Shown: positions 1 through 8,458 of the stretch, in pieces
How the letters are laid out: the number at the start of each line of letters is the position of its first letter
Position numbering within the stretch: the stretch's first letter is position 1
Made by a program: the position numbers and the translations under genes
From: Candidatus Vicinibacter proximus
GTDB taxonomy: Bacteria; Bacteroidota; Bacteroidia; Chitinophagales; Saprospiraceae
DNA: 64,000 nt
Reading direction: 5' to 3'
NCBI GenBank assembly: GCA_016713905.1
Contig: JADJOE010000002.1
Span: forward strand, 124,001-188,000
The notes under the pieces: generated by a model
What the model saw: only the letters and a program-made list of their open reading frames with translations
Databases searched by the model: none
Told to the model about the DNA's origin: nothing

Positions 1-92
1 TATAAATGATAAAAATAATTATTTTTCGCATTTTATATTAATACTGTTTACAATCTAATCAATCTTCTTCTAATCATAAAGCTAGGCAGTTA

Positions 93-640
93 GTAAGTAG
101 AAAAACGTAATTATGAGAAAGGTATTCTTAATGGTGAATTAAGTTTAAAAGCCAAAATACTTCCATCGTTTCAGCGCGGGAACGATGTAGTCATCTACCC
201 AGCGTTGTGCTTCCACCGCTGACCACGATGGCCTTCTTGTTGATTTCAAATGCTCCGGGATCACTACTCCATAAAATACATCCAGCAATGGATCCGCCAG
301 AATATGCGCTTCCTTCGGTGATTCAGGAGTATATACGGCATCTCCTCTGGCGATCAGATCCAGTATCAACTCCTCATTCAGCATATAAATGATCCGCTGT
401 TTAATAAGACCTCGAGTCATTAGGTTTTCATTTTTTAACCAACCCACCCATCTTGGATACACCAGACGCCATAGTCTTAGAATCTGATCGGCTGCCTCAT
501 CTTGCATGGCCGGATAGCTGCTGTGCAGTACCGCATCATAATATTTGTCCACCCAAGCATAAAGGATGCCGGTATCCTGTGGACTCGGGGTGTAAGACCC
601 GAAGGTATTGCGATCGCCGAGTATTTGAAATATTTTACGA
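93..640. repeat. Direct repeat copy A (3' half of secreted-protein gene plus flank)
   Basis: This segment is nearly identical to 2007-2556. It covers the last 160 or so codons of the first secreted-protein gene and about 50 bases beyond its stop codon. Outside this block the two genes diverge sharply. That pattern fits recent duplication or gene conversion restricted to the 3' halves. Identity was judged by eye, with scattered single-base differences. Confidence 0.85.
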
Positions 641-1839
641 AGTCTAATTATCAATTGATTTGGAAATTCGTAACCAAATACTCCAATTGAATCATTAATA
701 CTATGAAAGTTCAATTGATACAACTCTCCAATTAGCTCAGCATTTGTCAAGGTGTCTGCTCTAAATCCACTATCAGCTGAATCAGGTCTATATTGATAGA
801 TACTTGCATCCCACAGAGTGGTATCATTTGACAATTCATAAATCCTTCGATCCTCTGGAGGCAATTGGGCTACATCGACAAACTCCACAACGTCTCGATC
901 AGATTCAACCATTGAAATATCGTTATACCTATCAAAAATTAATTTAATTATATTAGAATCAACTTTTGTAAAATCAATTTTACCTAAAAGACTATCTTGC
1001 TTTTCATAATACCTCTGCATTTTTAATGGCCAAGATGATGGACCGATGTTTTCTTGTTCATCCAATTTTATTGAAGCTATATTACAGTCAATTCCAATGC
1101 TAAATTTAATCAAAAAACTGTCTAAGTTCCAATTTGAATTTCTTAAAGTAAAATACTCATACAATTCATTACCCAAAATAGACTCTCTCATTTTGGATGT
1201 TTCTGATCTGTTTAAATTATACAAATATTTTACGTAGAGTGATGAATCATTTTTAATTATGTTTTTGAACTTAATGAATGAAAAGAAAATATTAAATTTA
1301 TCTTTTAACTTTAAGATGGAAGACATATTTTCCAATAGTTTTATTCTTGATATAAAATCAAGCTGTTCGTAAAGAAAATACACATTAGCTGTATCATAAT
1401 TTTGAAGAAATTTATAGACAAACACATGGTTGTTATCCCTAAGAAATTGGGTAATTAGAGAAATACTATCAATGCCAATATATTTTAATGACTCTTTGTA
1501 AAACCAATAACTTCTTTCAAATGTTGAGGATCCATTTGATCCACTTGAAACAAAAACAACAGATGAATCTTTATAAGTTTTTATAAACTCTTCATTTTGA
1601 TTTATATATTCTATTAAAATACTGTCATAATTGAATAACATTGAATCCAGTAACAAAGCTGCTTTACACCAATAATTATCTAAATCTCTTTTATTATTAT
1701 TTTCAAGATAACTACCCTTAGATTTTATCAATTCAACAATACCTATAATAGAATCAACTTTCGAGGATTGACCTGAAATCTGAAATTCAATATTTATAAA
1801 GTAAAATATTAATAGAAGTACTTTTTTATTTATCTTCAT
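145..1839 (-). CDS. Putative secreted protein of unknown function (paralogue A)
   Basis: The 564-residue product begins with a signal peptide: Lys-rich start, hydrophobic core and a likely cleavage after ISGQ near residue 24. I do not recognise the family. The N-terminal 390 residues are rich in Asp, Ser, Asn and aromatic residues and have no motif I can name. The last 165 residues are almost identical to the C-terminus of the neighbouring 533-residue protein and include the stretches ILGDRNTFGSYTPSPQDTG and RWVDDYIVPALKRWKYFGF. The central parts of the two proteins are only distantly similar; both contain a DTTLW motif. The ATG at 1839 is followed directly by the signal peptide, so it is a good start. 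It probably acts outside the cytoplasm. Confidence 0.8.
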   Translation of the reverse strand: MKINKKVLLLIFYFINIEFQISGQSSKVDSIIGIVELIKSKGSYLENNNKRDLDNYWCKAALLLDSMLFNYDSILIEYINQNEEFIKTYKDSSVVFVSSGSNGSSTFERSYWFYKESLKYIGIDSISLITQFLRDNNHVFVYKFLQNYDTANVYFLYEQLDFISRIKLLENMSSILKLKDKFNIFFSFIKFKNIIKNDSSLYVKYLYNLNRSETSKMRESILGNELYEYFTLRNSNWNLDSFLIKFSIGIDCNIASIKLDEQENIGPSSWPLKMQRYYEKQDSLLGKIDFTKVDSNIIKLIFDRYNDISMVESDRDVVEFVDVAQLPPEDRRIYELSNDTTLWDASIYQYRPDSADSGFRADTLTNAELIGELYQLNFHSINDSIGVFGYEFPNQLIIRLRKIFQILGDRNTFGSYTPSPQDTGILYAWVDKYYDAVLHSSYPAMQDEAADQILRLWRLVYPRWVGWLKNENLMTRGLIKQRIIYMLNEELILDLIARGDAVYTPESPKEAHILADPLLDVFYGVVIPEHLKSTRRPSWSAVEAQRWVDDYIVPALKRWKYFGF

Positions 1840-1858
1840 ATAAATTCAATAAATGATA

Positions 1859-2080
1859 TTATTTCCAATTTTTACCTTGATACTTGTTTTCTCTATCATA
1901 ACTCCAATCAAATGAGCCATATTTTGTAAGCACTTTGTAGTTACCTGAAAGATTCATTTTTCCAACTTTTTCTTTTAATTCTTCATAAATCGTAACGTTT
2001 GAATAAGTAAGCAGAAAAACGTTATTATATAAAAGGTATTCTTCATGGTGAATTAAGTTTAAAAGCCAAAATACTTCCAC
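1859..2080 (-). pseudogene. Short remnant ORF, C-terminal tail of an unknown family
   Basis: This 73-codon frame would start at a GTG inside the 3' end of the next gene and has no signal peptide. Its tail (SFDWSYDRENKYQGKNWK) matches the tail of another remnant at 3648-3914 (SYERDVNKVNAQGKNWLK). The same gene ending therefore occurs just upstream of both paralogous secreted-protein genes. I read it as the leftover 3' end of a gene whose body was lost when the repeat block was inserted or converted. An ATG near codon 42 could start a 32-codon peptide, but I see no reason to think it is expressed. Confidence 0.45.
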
Positions 2081-2556
2081 CGTTTCAGCGCGGGAACGAT
2101 GTAGTCATCCACCCAGCGTTGTGCTTCCACCGCTGACCACGATGGCCTTCTTGTGGATTTCAAATGCTCTGGAATCACTACTCCATAAAACACATCTAGC
2201 AATGGATCCGCCAGAATATGCGCTTCCTTGGGTGATTCAGGAGTATATACGGCATCTCCTCTGGCGATCAGATCCAGTATCAACTCTTCATTCAGCATAT
2301 AAATGATCCGCTGTTTAATAAGACCTCGAGCCATTAGGTTTTCATTTTTTAACCACCCCACCCATCGCGGATACACCAGACGCCAGAGTCGTAAAATTTG
2401 TTTTGCTGCCTCGTTACGCATGGCCGGATAGTTGCTGTGCAGTACCTCATCATAATATTTATCCACCCAGGCATAAAGGATGCCGGTATCCTGCGGACTC
2501 GGGGTGTAAGACCCGAAGGTATTGCGATCGCCTAGAATCTGAAAGATTTTACGAAG
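2007..2556. repeat. Direct repeat copy B (3' half of secreted-protein gene plus flank)
   Basis: Partner of the repeat at 93-640, in the same orientation and about 1.91 kb away. It covers the 3' end of the second secreted-protein gene and roughly 50 bases after the stop. Recombination between the copies would delete one complete gene. Confidence 0.85.
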
Positions 2557-3642
2557 ATGGACAACGCTTGTGTTTCTGCTAAAATCTTCAGAACTGCGGA
2601 GACTATCATAAACCTCTGAATAATTAGAATTTCGAATTAAATTGATTAAATAAGCATTGGAAAAAGTGTCAAATCTCATTGCATCATCACCATTGTTGAT
2701 TGTAGGATATCCATTTTCCCAAAGCGTTGTGTCAGAGTAAACCATATAATACAATTTGTCTTGATCACTTAGTGTATTAAAATCAATTACAATGGGCTTT
2801 TCCCTTTCCTCCATTGCCTTTCTGTCAATCTCATCCAATTTAATTCGCTGCTCAGCATAATCTTTGTCATTCAATTCCTTCCTCCTTAATTCATCTTCGG
2901 TAGGTTCATCTCTTATTACTTTGTGATAGATGTACTTTTTAACAAAATTACTTGTATCCAAATGTGTATTAAAATAATTTGCTTCTTGTTTAAAGAATAA
3001 AATAGAACCTGTATCTTTATTTTGTTTAATTTCTTCAAAAACTAACAAATAGTTTTTGTCACATCTTCTAATTTTAGCTATGTTGTTTGAAATTAGGGAT
3101 AAAAACTTGTTAAAATCTGCAAAACTTAAGGAACTCATGAAATATCCTTCCCTTTCACAATCATTTAATTTATTGAATGTACTATCCAAATATTCATAAT
3201 TAACGAATCTAAAAACGTCCCAATACAAATCTATGCATTCATTACTTACAATGCTATCTACTCTTTCAATTCCATAAATATTTGAGTATAATAATGATTT
3301 TAAAAATCCATTATATTCAGAAGATACTTCAAAATTATTTTTCGAAATCCATCTAAATTTAAAATCTGTGCGAATTAATGTATCATACATCGCGATTAAA
3401 TATTTTACACTATCAATGGTCCTAATTAATAAAGTGTCACTAGTAAATCTGGATGCAAATATTTCTTTTACTAATCCATCTAAAGCACTGTCTAATAAAT
3501 AATAATTTTCTTCGAAATTAATAAAATTAGAATCATTTTTTAAATAATTAATTGTTTGCGAAATTGAATCTCGTTTACTCTGAGCTACTAATAAATAACT
3601 TGCCAAAAGATTTAATAAAATTAGAAACAATATTTTTCCCAT
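2059..3642 (-). CDS. Putative secreted protein of unknown function (paralogue B)
   Basis: I chose the ATG at 3642 rather than an upstream TTG because it opens a clean signal peptide (MGKILFLILLNLLASYLLVA, cleavage near AQ). The product is about 527 residues. A charged, Glu/Arg/Lys-rich segment around residues 255-295 may form a helix. The C-terminal 165 residues are nearly identical to those of the gene at 145-1839, while the N-terminal two thirds have diverged, so the pair looks like old paralogues homogenised at the 3' end. No catalytic motif or sorting domain is visible and I cannot assign a function. A gene remnant ends only six bases upstream of the start. Confidence 0.8.
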   Translation of the reverse strand: MGKILFLILLNLLASYLLVAQSKRDSISQTINYLKNDSNFINFEENYYLLDSALDGLVKEIFASRFTSDTLLIRTIDSVKYLIAMYDTLIRTDFKFRWISKNNFEVSSEYNGFLKSLLYSNIYGIERVDSIVSNECIDLYWDVFRFVNYEYLDSTFNKLNDCEREGYFMSSLSFADFNKFLSLISNNIAKIRRCDKNYLLVFEEIKQNKDTGSILFFKQEANYFNTHLDTSNFVKKYIYHKVIRDEPTEDELRRKELNDKDYAEQRIKLDEIDRKAMEEREKPIVIDFNTLSDQDKLYYMVYSDTTLWENGYPTINNGDDAMRFDTFSNAYLINLIRNSNYSEVYDSLRSSEDFSRNTSVVHLRKIFQILGDRNTFGSYTPSPQDTGILYAWVDKYYDEVLHSNYPAMRNEAAKQILRLWRLVYPRWVGWLKNENLMARGLIKQRIIYMLNEELILDLIARGDAVYTPESPKEAHILADPLLDVFYGVVIPEHLKSTRRPSWSAVEAQRWVDDYIVPALKRWKYFGF

Positions 3643-3647
3643 TATAA

Positions 3648-3914
3648 TTATTTTAACCAATTTTTGCCTTGAGCATTTACTTTATTTACATCCCTTTCAT
3701 AAGACTAATCAATGTTAAAATATAACCCACATTCTTCGAAATTATTTTCAAATTCCTGTATATTTCTTACATATGGCAGAGATATAGTATGGACAAAGTG
3801 CCAGCATGTAAAAGCGTAATAGATAAATTTGGGGTCGGAATGAAGACCTTTCCTGAATCCATTAAATATGCTTAGTATAGGTTTTTTCATCTGCAGCTGT
3901 ACTTTAAGTATCAT
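3648..3914 (-). pseudogene. Remnant ORF with in-frame TAG, same C-terminal family as 1859-2080
   Basis: The open frame 3705-3914 encodes 69 residues ending GLYFNID, then a TAG. Reading through it in the same frame gives SYERDVNKVNAQGKNWLK and a TAA at 3648-3650. The remnant at 1859-2080 has FDW-SYDRENKYQGKNWK at the same place, so the TAG replaces a Trp codon (TGG to TAG). This shows directly that a longer frame was interrupted by a nonsense change. The N-terminal part has no signal peptide and no recognised domain. Confidence 0.5.
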
Positions 3915-4059
3915 AAACTAATCCGGGATGCATTCATAAGCATAACGAATGAAAGGGGTAAATAATGAGTGCCTGAGAGATGTCCTCATTTAATTGGTTC
4001 GCTCTGTGTCGGTTCAAAAATAAGAATAATTGCTTTGATTCAGGTGATTTCAAAAATAA

Positions 4060-4110
4060 ATCAACAGTAATTTAATCCTAACCAGCTCAAGTAAATCATT
4101 TAGTATGATT
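4060..4110. repeat. Flanking repeat downstream of the lipoprotein gene
   Basis: The sequence just past the lipoprotein stop (around aaatcatttagtatgatta) has a diverged counterpart near 6113-6165 (around aaatcattttgtacgatta). The duplication that created the decayed lipoprotein copy therefore included 3' flanking DNA. Confidence 0.55.
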
Positions 4111-4753
4111 ACCAATAATTAAATTTAGAATAACTTATTTTTTTAATATTGATTAAATAGTTGGGTAAATATCCTCGTCTCTTTTTTTTAATAACTAAAC
4201 CCTTATGGAACATTATAATTTCCGGAACTTCAATTGATCGAGTATAACGATTATCATTATTAAACTTATCATGAAAAAAAAGTAAAATTTCTGAATCAAA
4301 ATCCAACAAATGGCTATTCTTAAATAAATCCTTTGTTTTATGACGATGGACAATTACATCATATTCCTCACTGTGTGCAAAATGAATTTTAAGTGAATCC
4401 CATTGAATCGGATCTAAAATTAATTGAGTATACTTTCCTGAATAGTTCGAATTTTCAGCACAGGTATCATTAAATTTCAGTAAAAATGAATTATTCAACT
4501 TTGATATTGTCATTTCAATGTTGTATTCATTGCCAATTGAATCACAACCTAATTCTGTTGAATAAACCATTATGTTTTTAGAATTTGAAAATTTATTTAT
4601 TTTTATAAAAGCTAAGGGTTCATTAGTAATAAATAAACTGTCTTTCTTTTGAAAAATTAATTGGCTGTGTTCATTTACAAAAATTGTGGTGGCAGATTTT
4701 TGACAACCTGTTAGTAGAAGCAAAATAAATATTACAAACATGTTTTGGTACAT
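4109..4753 (-). CDS. Putative lipoprotein of unknown function
   Basis: The 214-residue product starts with a lipoprotein signal (FVIFILLLLTGC, Cys at about residue 17), so it is probably lipid-anchored in the periplasm or outer membrane. The mature part has no motif I recognise. It is Asn/Ser/Lys-rich and ends in a basic, aromatic tail (KKKRRGYLPNYLINIKKISY). A decayed second copy of its 3' portion lies at about 6150-6600 on the far side of the ATPase gene. No sorting domain is present. Only about 60 bases separate its start from the end of the ATPase gene on the same strand, so the two could be co-transcribed. Confidence 0.7.
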   Translation of the reverse strand: MYQNMFVIFILLLLTGCQKSATTIFVNEHSQLIFQKKDSLFITNEPLAFIKINKFSNSKNIMVYSTELGCDSIGNEYNIEMTISKLNNSFLLKFNDTCAENSNYSGKYTQLILDPIQWDSLKIHFAHSEEYDVIVHRHKTKDLFKNSHLLDFDSEILLFFHDKFNNDNRYTRSIEVPEIIMFHKGLVIKKKRRGYLPNYLINIKKISYSKFNYW

Positions 4754-4812
4754 TTAGCTCATCCATTGGTCAAATTAATATAGATCTGGGATTTTTGAGT
4801 GCGATCCATTTG

Positions 4813-5991
4813 TTAAAAAATTCCTTCCAAATCATTCCAAGGCCTTATTGTAGCAAAGCCTCTTTGCTGTGATTCACTCCCGCCATAAATCAGCCATGAC
4901 CTGAGTTGCAAATCAGCATTTGAATGTTTTTGAAAAAATTGAAGATTTCGAAAAAATGAGTTATTAATGGTAGATGCAGATTTAATTTCTGCTATGGTGT
5001 AACCGTTTTTTGTCTCTGACAACAAATCGATTTCATGTCCATTGCTTTCTCTCCAATAATAAAATTGGGGATTCCATTCCTTTTCGAATCCCTGTTTCAT
5101 GATTTCAGATACTATCAAATTTTCAAACAGATGACCCCGAGAAAAATGAGTTTGAAGATCTCTTGGTGAGGAAATGCCTAATAGATTTGCTACTAGTCCT
5201 ACATCCGTAAAATACAGTTTTGGAGATTTGGCCAAACGCTTGGAATAATTCTGAAAATATGGAGGCAGTAAATAGCAAATATGACTTGCTTGCAAAACAC
5301 CCATCCAGGCTTTGGCCGTTGGTGGTGAAATACCCGCGTCACTGGAGAGGGATTGGTAATTCAGGGGCTGACTTATTCTACCTGCGCAAAGACGCACAAA
5401 ATTTCGGAAAATCACCAAATCCTGGACAGCGGTCAACTGCCTGACATCACGTTGTAGATAAGTCTCAAAGTAGTTTGGATAATAATCTAAAGGAGATATT
5501 TCAGAACTAAAAATTCGGGGATAAAAACCTTTGTAAATGGTTTCTTCCATGGTAGTTGACATCCAACCAGCATTTTTTAATTCACTAAAAGAAAAAGGAA
5601 ACAACTTAAACAAAGCAACCCTACCAGCCAAACTCTGGGTGATGCTTTCCATAAGTTGAAAATTTTGTGATCCACTCAACAGATACTGCCCAGGAATGCC
5701 ATCATCATCGACTTTTTGCTGGAGATAATTAAATAAGTGGGGAACTCTCTGGACTTCATCCAGAATCACATAACGATTATAATTTTCCAAAAATCTCCGA
5801 GGGTCTTGTAAAGCAAAATCCTGAATATCCGGATTTTCCAATGAAACGTATTGGTATTCCGGAAACATCGATCTTAAAAGGGTTGTTTTTCCAGACTGGC
5901 GTGGTCCAGTCAAAGATACAACAGGAAATTTTCGGGACATCTCTCTAATCCTATCCTCAATATTGCGTTTGATAACCATTTGAGACGACAT
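4813..5991 (-). CDS. ATP-binding protein, AAA / DUF4143 family
   Basis: About 392 residues, the normal size for this family. An N-terminal P-loop ATPase has Walker A SLTGPRQSGKTTLL (about residues 25-38) and Walker B NRYVILDEVQ. A sensor-like LLSGSQNF follows. The C-terminal DUF4143 domain contains GHEIDLL and AEIKSA, which resemble the acidic/Lys core of the restriction-endonuclease fold. Members are often scattered accessory genes and their biological role is poorly known. The longest frame begins at a TTG (6000), but a TATATTTG -7 box covers 5998-6005, so I prefer the ATG at 5991; a second ATG lies at 5979. The gene sits between an intact and a decayed copy of a lipoprotein gene, which suggests insertion into a duplicated locus. 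Confidence 0.9.
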   Translation of the reverse strand: MSSQMVIKRNIEDRIREMSRKFPVVSLTGPRQSGKTTLLRSMFPEYQYVSLENPDIQDFALQDPRRFLENYNRYVILDEVQRVPHLFNYLQQKVDDDGIPGQYLLSGSQNFQLMESITQSLAGRVALFKLFPFSFSELKNAGWMSTTMEETIYKGFYPRIFSSEISPLDYYPNYFETYLQRDVRQLTAVQDLVIFRNFVRLCAGRISQPLNYQSLSSDAGISPPTAKAWMGVLQASHICYLLPPYFQNYSKRLAKSPKLYFTDVGLVANLLGISSPRDLQTHFSRGHLFENLIVSEIMKQGFEKEWNPQFYYWRESNGHEIDLLSETKNGYTIAEIKSASTINNSFFRNLQFFQKHSNADLQLRSWLIYGGSESQQRGFATIRPWNDLEGIF

Positions 5992-5997
5992 TTTATG

Positions 5998-6005
5998 CAA
6001 ATATA
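5998..6005 (-). promoter_or_regulatory. Bacteroidota-type -7 box (TATATTTG) of the ATPase gene
   Basis: TATATTTG on the minus strand fits the Bacteroidota consensus TAnnTTTG. About 19 bases upstream is a T-rich stretch ending TTTATG that could serve as a weak -33 element. The transcript would start close to the ATG at 5991, giving a leaderless or nearly leaderless message. Confidence 0.45.
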
Positions 6006-6099
6006 AAATTGATTTTTATCTTTGCATAAAAAGGTTAAATTTATATACCCTGAATTTGTACAAAAAGATGAATAATTACAGTCCATCCAGTGGGTTCTG

Positions 6100-6600
6100 A
6101 ATTTAATCCGCTGAAATCTAATTCTACCAAGCTGAATTAAATCATTTTGTACGATTACCCATATTTGTACTTTAAACAACTTATTTTTAAGTTTCCGTAA
6201 ATAATTTAGCAGATAAGTAAGTATCTTTTTCCTAACTATTAAGCCCTTCTAAACCAATGAGAATTCTGGAAATTTAAAAACAGATTCCAGCATTCGTTGT
6301 AATTAAACTTATTATCAAAAAGCAGCTGAACTTCAATATCCATATCCGGCAATCTGTTCTTGATCTCTAAATCCTTGATCTTAATTCGATGGATTGCGAC
6401 CTACCCGCCGTTTGTAAATGCGGTGCATAAAAATCTTTTAACCCGTTTACAACCTAATTCATCCAAATCAGATAATCTGCTAAAAGGTGTGAATCATTCA
6501 TAATAGCACATTCAAAAAACGACCTCACTAATAAAATGTAGCGAATAAAATAAGTCATTTCCAATTCCACTCATTTTCAAATTTGCTAATAGGACTTTGC
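6100..6600 (-). pseudogene. Decayed paralogue of the lipoprotein gene at 4109-4753
   Basis: Translating the minus strand around 6240-6400 gives HRIKIKDLEIKNRLPDMDIE and LLFDNKFNYN. These align with HRHKTKDLFKNSHLLDFDSE and LFFHDKFNND of the intact lipoprotein. The frame then meets stop codons (RRA followed by two stops). Homology continues at DNA level into the 3' flank (6113-6165 against 4060-4110) and weakly upstream to about 6600. I found no signal peptide in this copy. It is a broken duplicate, not an expressed gene. Confidence 0.65.
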
Positions 6601-6883
6601 ACTTTCTTCAACAAATTTGTCAGCCACTTAACAGACTAAAATCCTATTCCGTTTTATAGGTTTCAAAACATTCTTATACACTGTCCAAAAACTTTTGCAT
6701 AGATCTGGTGAAAGGGCACCATGTCAGGATCAAAACTACAGGCTGGAATTAAAATTGAACACACAAGAGATATTTTCTTAATTTCGCCGTCCTGAATGTT
6801 TTATACCAATAGGTTTTAAATTCAATAGGCCATTCTTTAGTCACAGTGAAAGTTCAATTTATTCGGATACTGTATCTATTAGA
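6600..6883. other. Intergenic, no feature recognised
   Basis: Between the decayed lipoprotein copy and the PAP2 gene I see no coding frame, RNA fold or repeat. It presumably carries the PAP2 promoter, but no clear TAnnTTTG box is present. Confidence 0.4.
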
Positions 6884-7798
6884 ATGGATGGTTTAAAAAG
6901 TGTTGAAATCAAAATGAACCGGATAAAACAAATTTATTCCTTGTTGCGAACTGAAGAAAAACTGGCACTTTGGTTTTTCTTGCCCATGAGTTTTCTGACT
7001 TTCTATTTTGTAGGTGAAAAGGGTTACCCCAATGGCGCACGGGAAAGATTCTTCATCACCTTTGGCCTGATGATCATCTATGCCTACGTCCAGTTAAAAT
7101 ATCAGGATCGAAAACCTGTGCAGGTGTTCCGGGACATTGCCCCTTTTTTCTTTTGCATTGCCATTTATACCAACCTGCATGATCTGGTTTATTTTCTGCA
7201 TCCTACCAATATTGACGACCGGCTCATTGCCATCGACCAGAAACTGATCGGCTACCAACTGTCGGTAGAAGCTTTAAAATATCGACCTGTATGGCTGATC
7301 AAATGGCTTGAAATCAACTATTCTCTTTTCTTCTATTATCCCGTCACTCTTGGATTGATATTGTATCTGAAAAATAAAAAAAAGGAATACCGGGAATTTC
7401 TGGTCACCATCATGCTTACTTTTTTTACCGGTTATTTCTTGTATGTAATTTTTCCTGCGGTGGGTCCCAAACATTATTTCAAAGAATTGTTTCACAACCC
7501 TGCCTTGTTGAACTGGAAGGTAGAAGAAAACATGTACCAGTTTTTTCACATCAGTGAAGGTGTAAGGCGGGATGCTTTTCCTAGTTTACACAATGCCATC
7601 ACAATCCTCGTGATGAGTTTTGCCTTTAAATTTGAACGAAAAATATTTTATCTGATGTTGCCTTTTGCTGCCTCCTTAATGGTGGCAACCGTTTATCTGG
7701 GCCATCATTACATGATTGATGTTTTTGCAGGCTGGTTGCTGGCTGCTTTGGCCTTCATCTATTTTCCAAAATTTGAACAACAGGGTGCATTGGCCTAA
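6884..7798 (+). CDS. PAP2 superfamily (AUR1-like) membrane phosphatase
   Basis: The 304-residue integral membrane protein has about six hydrophobic segments. The acid-phosphatase signature is present: AFPSLHNA (about residues 231-238, with the catalytic His) and YLGHHYMIDVFAGW (about 270-283). A preceding FPAVGPKHYF resembles the short first motif of the inositol-phosphorylceramide synthase (AUR1) branch. Such enzymes remove or transfer phosphate on lipid or isoprenoid phosphates at the membrane. The substrate here cannot be read from the sequence. Two starts are possible: the ATG at 6884, or the ATG at 6914 (MNRIKQIYSLL). I keep the longer one. It is the only plus-strand gene before OsmC and is convergent with the Nudix gene. 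Confidence 0.85.
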   Translation: MDGLKSVEIKMNRIKQIYSLLRTEEKLALWFFLPMSFLTFYFVGEKGYPNGARERFFITFGLMIIYAYVQLKYQDRKPVQVFRDIAPFFFCIAIYTNLHDLVYFLHPTNIDDRLIAIDQKLIGYQLSVEALKYRPVWLIKWLEINYSLFFYYPVTLGLILYLKNKKKEYREFLVTIMLTFFTGYFLYVIFPAVGPKHYFKELFHNPALLNWKVEENMYQFFHISEGVRRDAFPSLHNAITILVMSFAFKFERKIFYLMLPFAASLMVATVYLGHHYMIDVFAGWLLAALAFIYFPKFEQQGALA

Positions 7799-7817
7799 AC
7801 CCAGGCCTTTATCATTT

Positions 7818-8444
7818 CTAAATGGTATGGATCAGCTCTCTTAATTCTTCCAGAATCATGGCCGTTGCGCCCCAGACCCAGGCATCTTCCAGTTCGAAGC
7901 CCGGAACTTCAATTGAACTTGCATAACTGGTCTTCAGCTTTCTCCTTGTATAAAGATCTTCCTTAATCAAATGCCGCACCGGACAACGCAGTATGTCGAA
8001 GACCTCGGATTCCTGAAGGACAAAATCGAGGTCGCCCTCGTACCAGCCGATGTAAGGATATACCAGGTTGTTGCTGACAGGAATGTATAATTCGGAGAGG
8101 GCACCCACTATCTTGATGTCAGAAGCCGGAACGCCAATTTCCTCCTGAGTCTCTCTCAGCGCGGTAAAGAGCATGTTGTAATCGCTTTCCTCTCTTCTTC
8201 CTCCGGGTAAACTCACCTGACCCTTGTGTGGATCATGAGCACTCACCGGATTTCTCTTGATCAATGGAAAATACATCTCTTGCTCATCCCCCATGAGTAA
8301 GACCATCACGGATGCCCTTGTATGGTCTTCAGCAGGAAGTTCGTCGAGTCTATGGGGTAAAGGAGACATGCGGGCATGGGCATTTCTACCTGGTAGTGAC
8401 CGGCTCAGCCGGTCTGCAAGATCTGATATGAAGCCCGGACGCAT
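7818..8444 (-). CDS. Nudix hydrolase, CoA pyrophosphatase (NudL/YeaB) type
   Basis: The 208-residue protein has an intact Nudix box: GGRREESD, then LRETQEEIGV, fitting Gx5Ex7REUxEEXGU. The preceding HDPHKGQVSLPGG is typical of the CoA/NADH pyrophosphatase branch, which cleaves coenzyme A and related diphosphates. It is the last gene of a minus-strand run; 14 bases separate its start from the hemD stop and it ends 20 bases from the convergent PAP2 gene. Specificity for CoA is family inference; the hydrolase fold is certain. Confidence 0.88.
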   Translation of the reverse strand: MRPGFISDLADRLSRSLPGRNAHARMSPLPHRLDELPAEDHTRASVMVLLMGDEQEMYFPLIKRNPVSAHDPHKGQVSLPGGRREESDYNMLFTALRETQEEIGVPASDIKIVGALSELYIPVSNNLVYPYIGWYEGDLDFVLQESEVFDILRCPVRHLIKEDLYTRRKLKTSYASSIEVPGFELEDAWVWGATAMILEELRELIHTI

Positions 8445-8458
8445 GGAATGCTGGTTGA

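Noticed and set aside
5910..6179. 89-codon minus-strand frame
   Set aside because: It overlaps the 5' end of the ATPase gene in another frame and the decayed lipoprotein copy; the composition is not protein-like.
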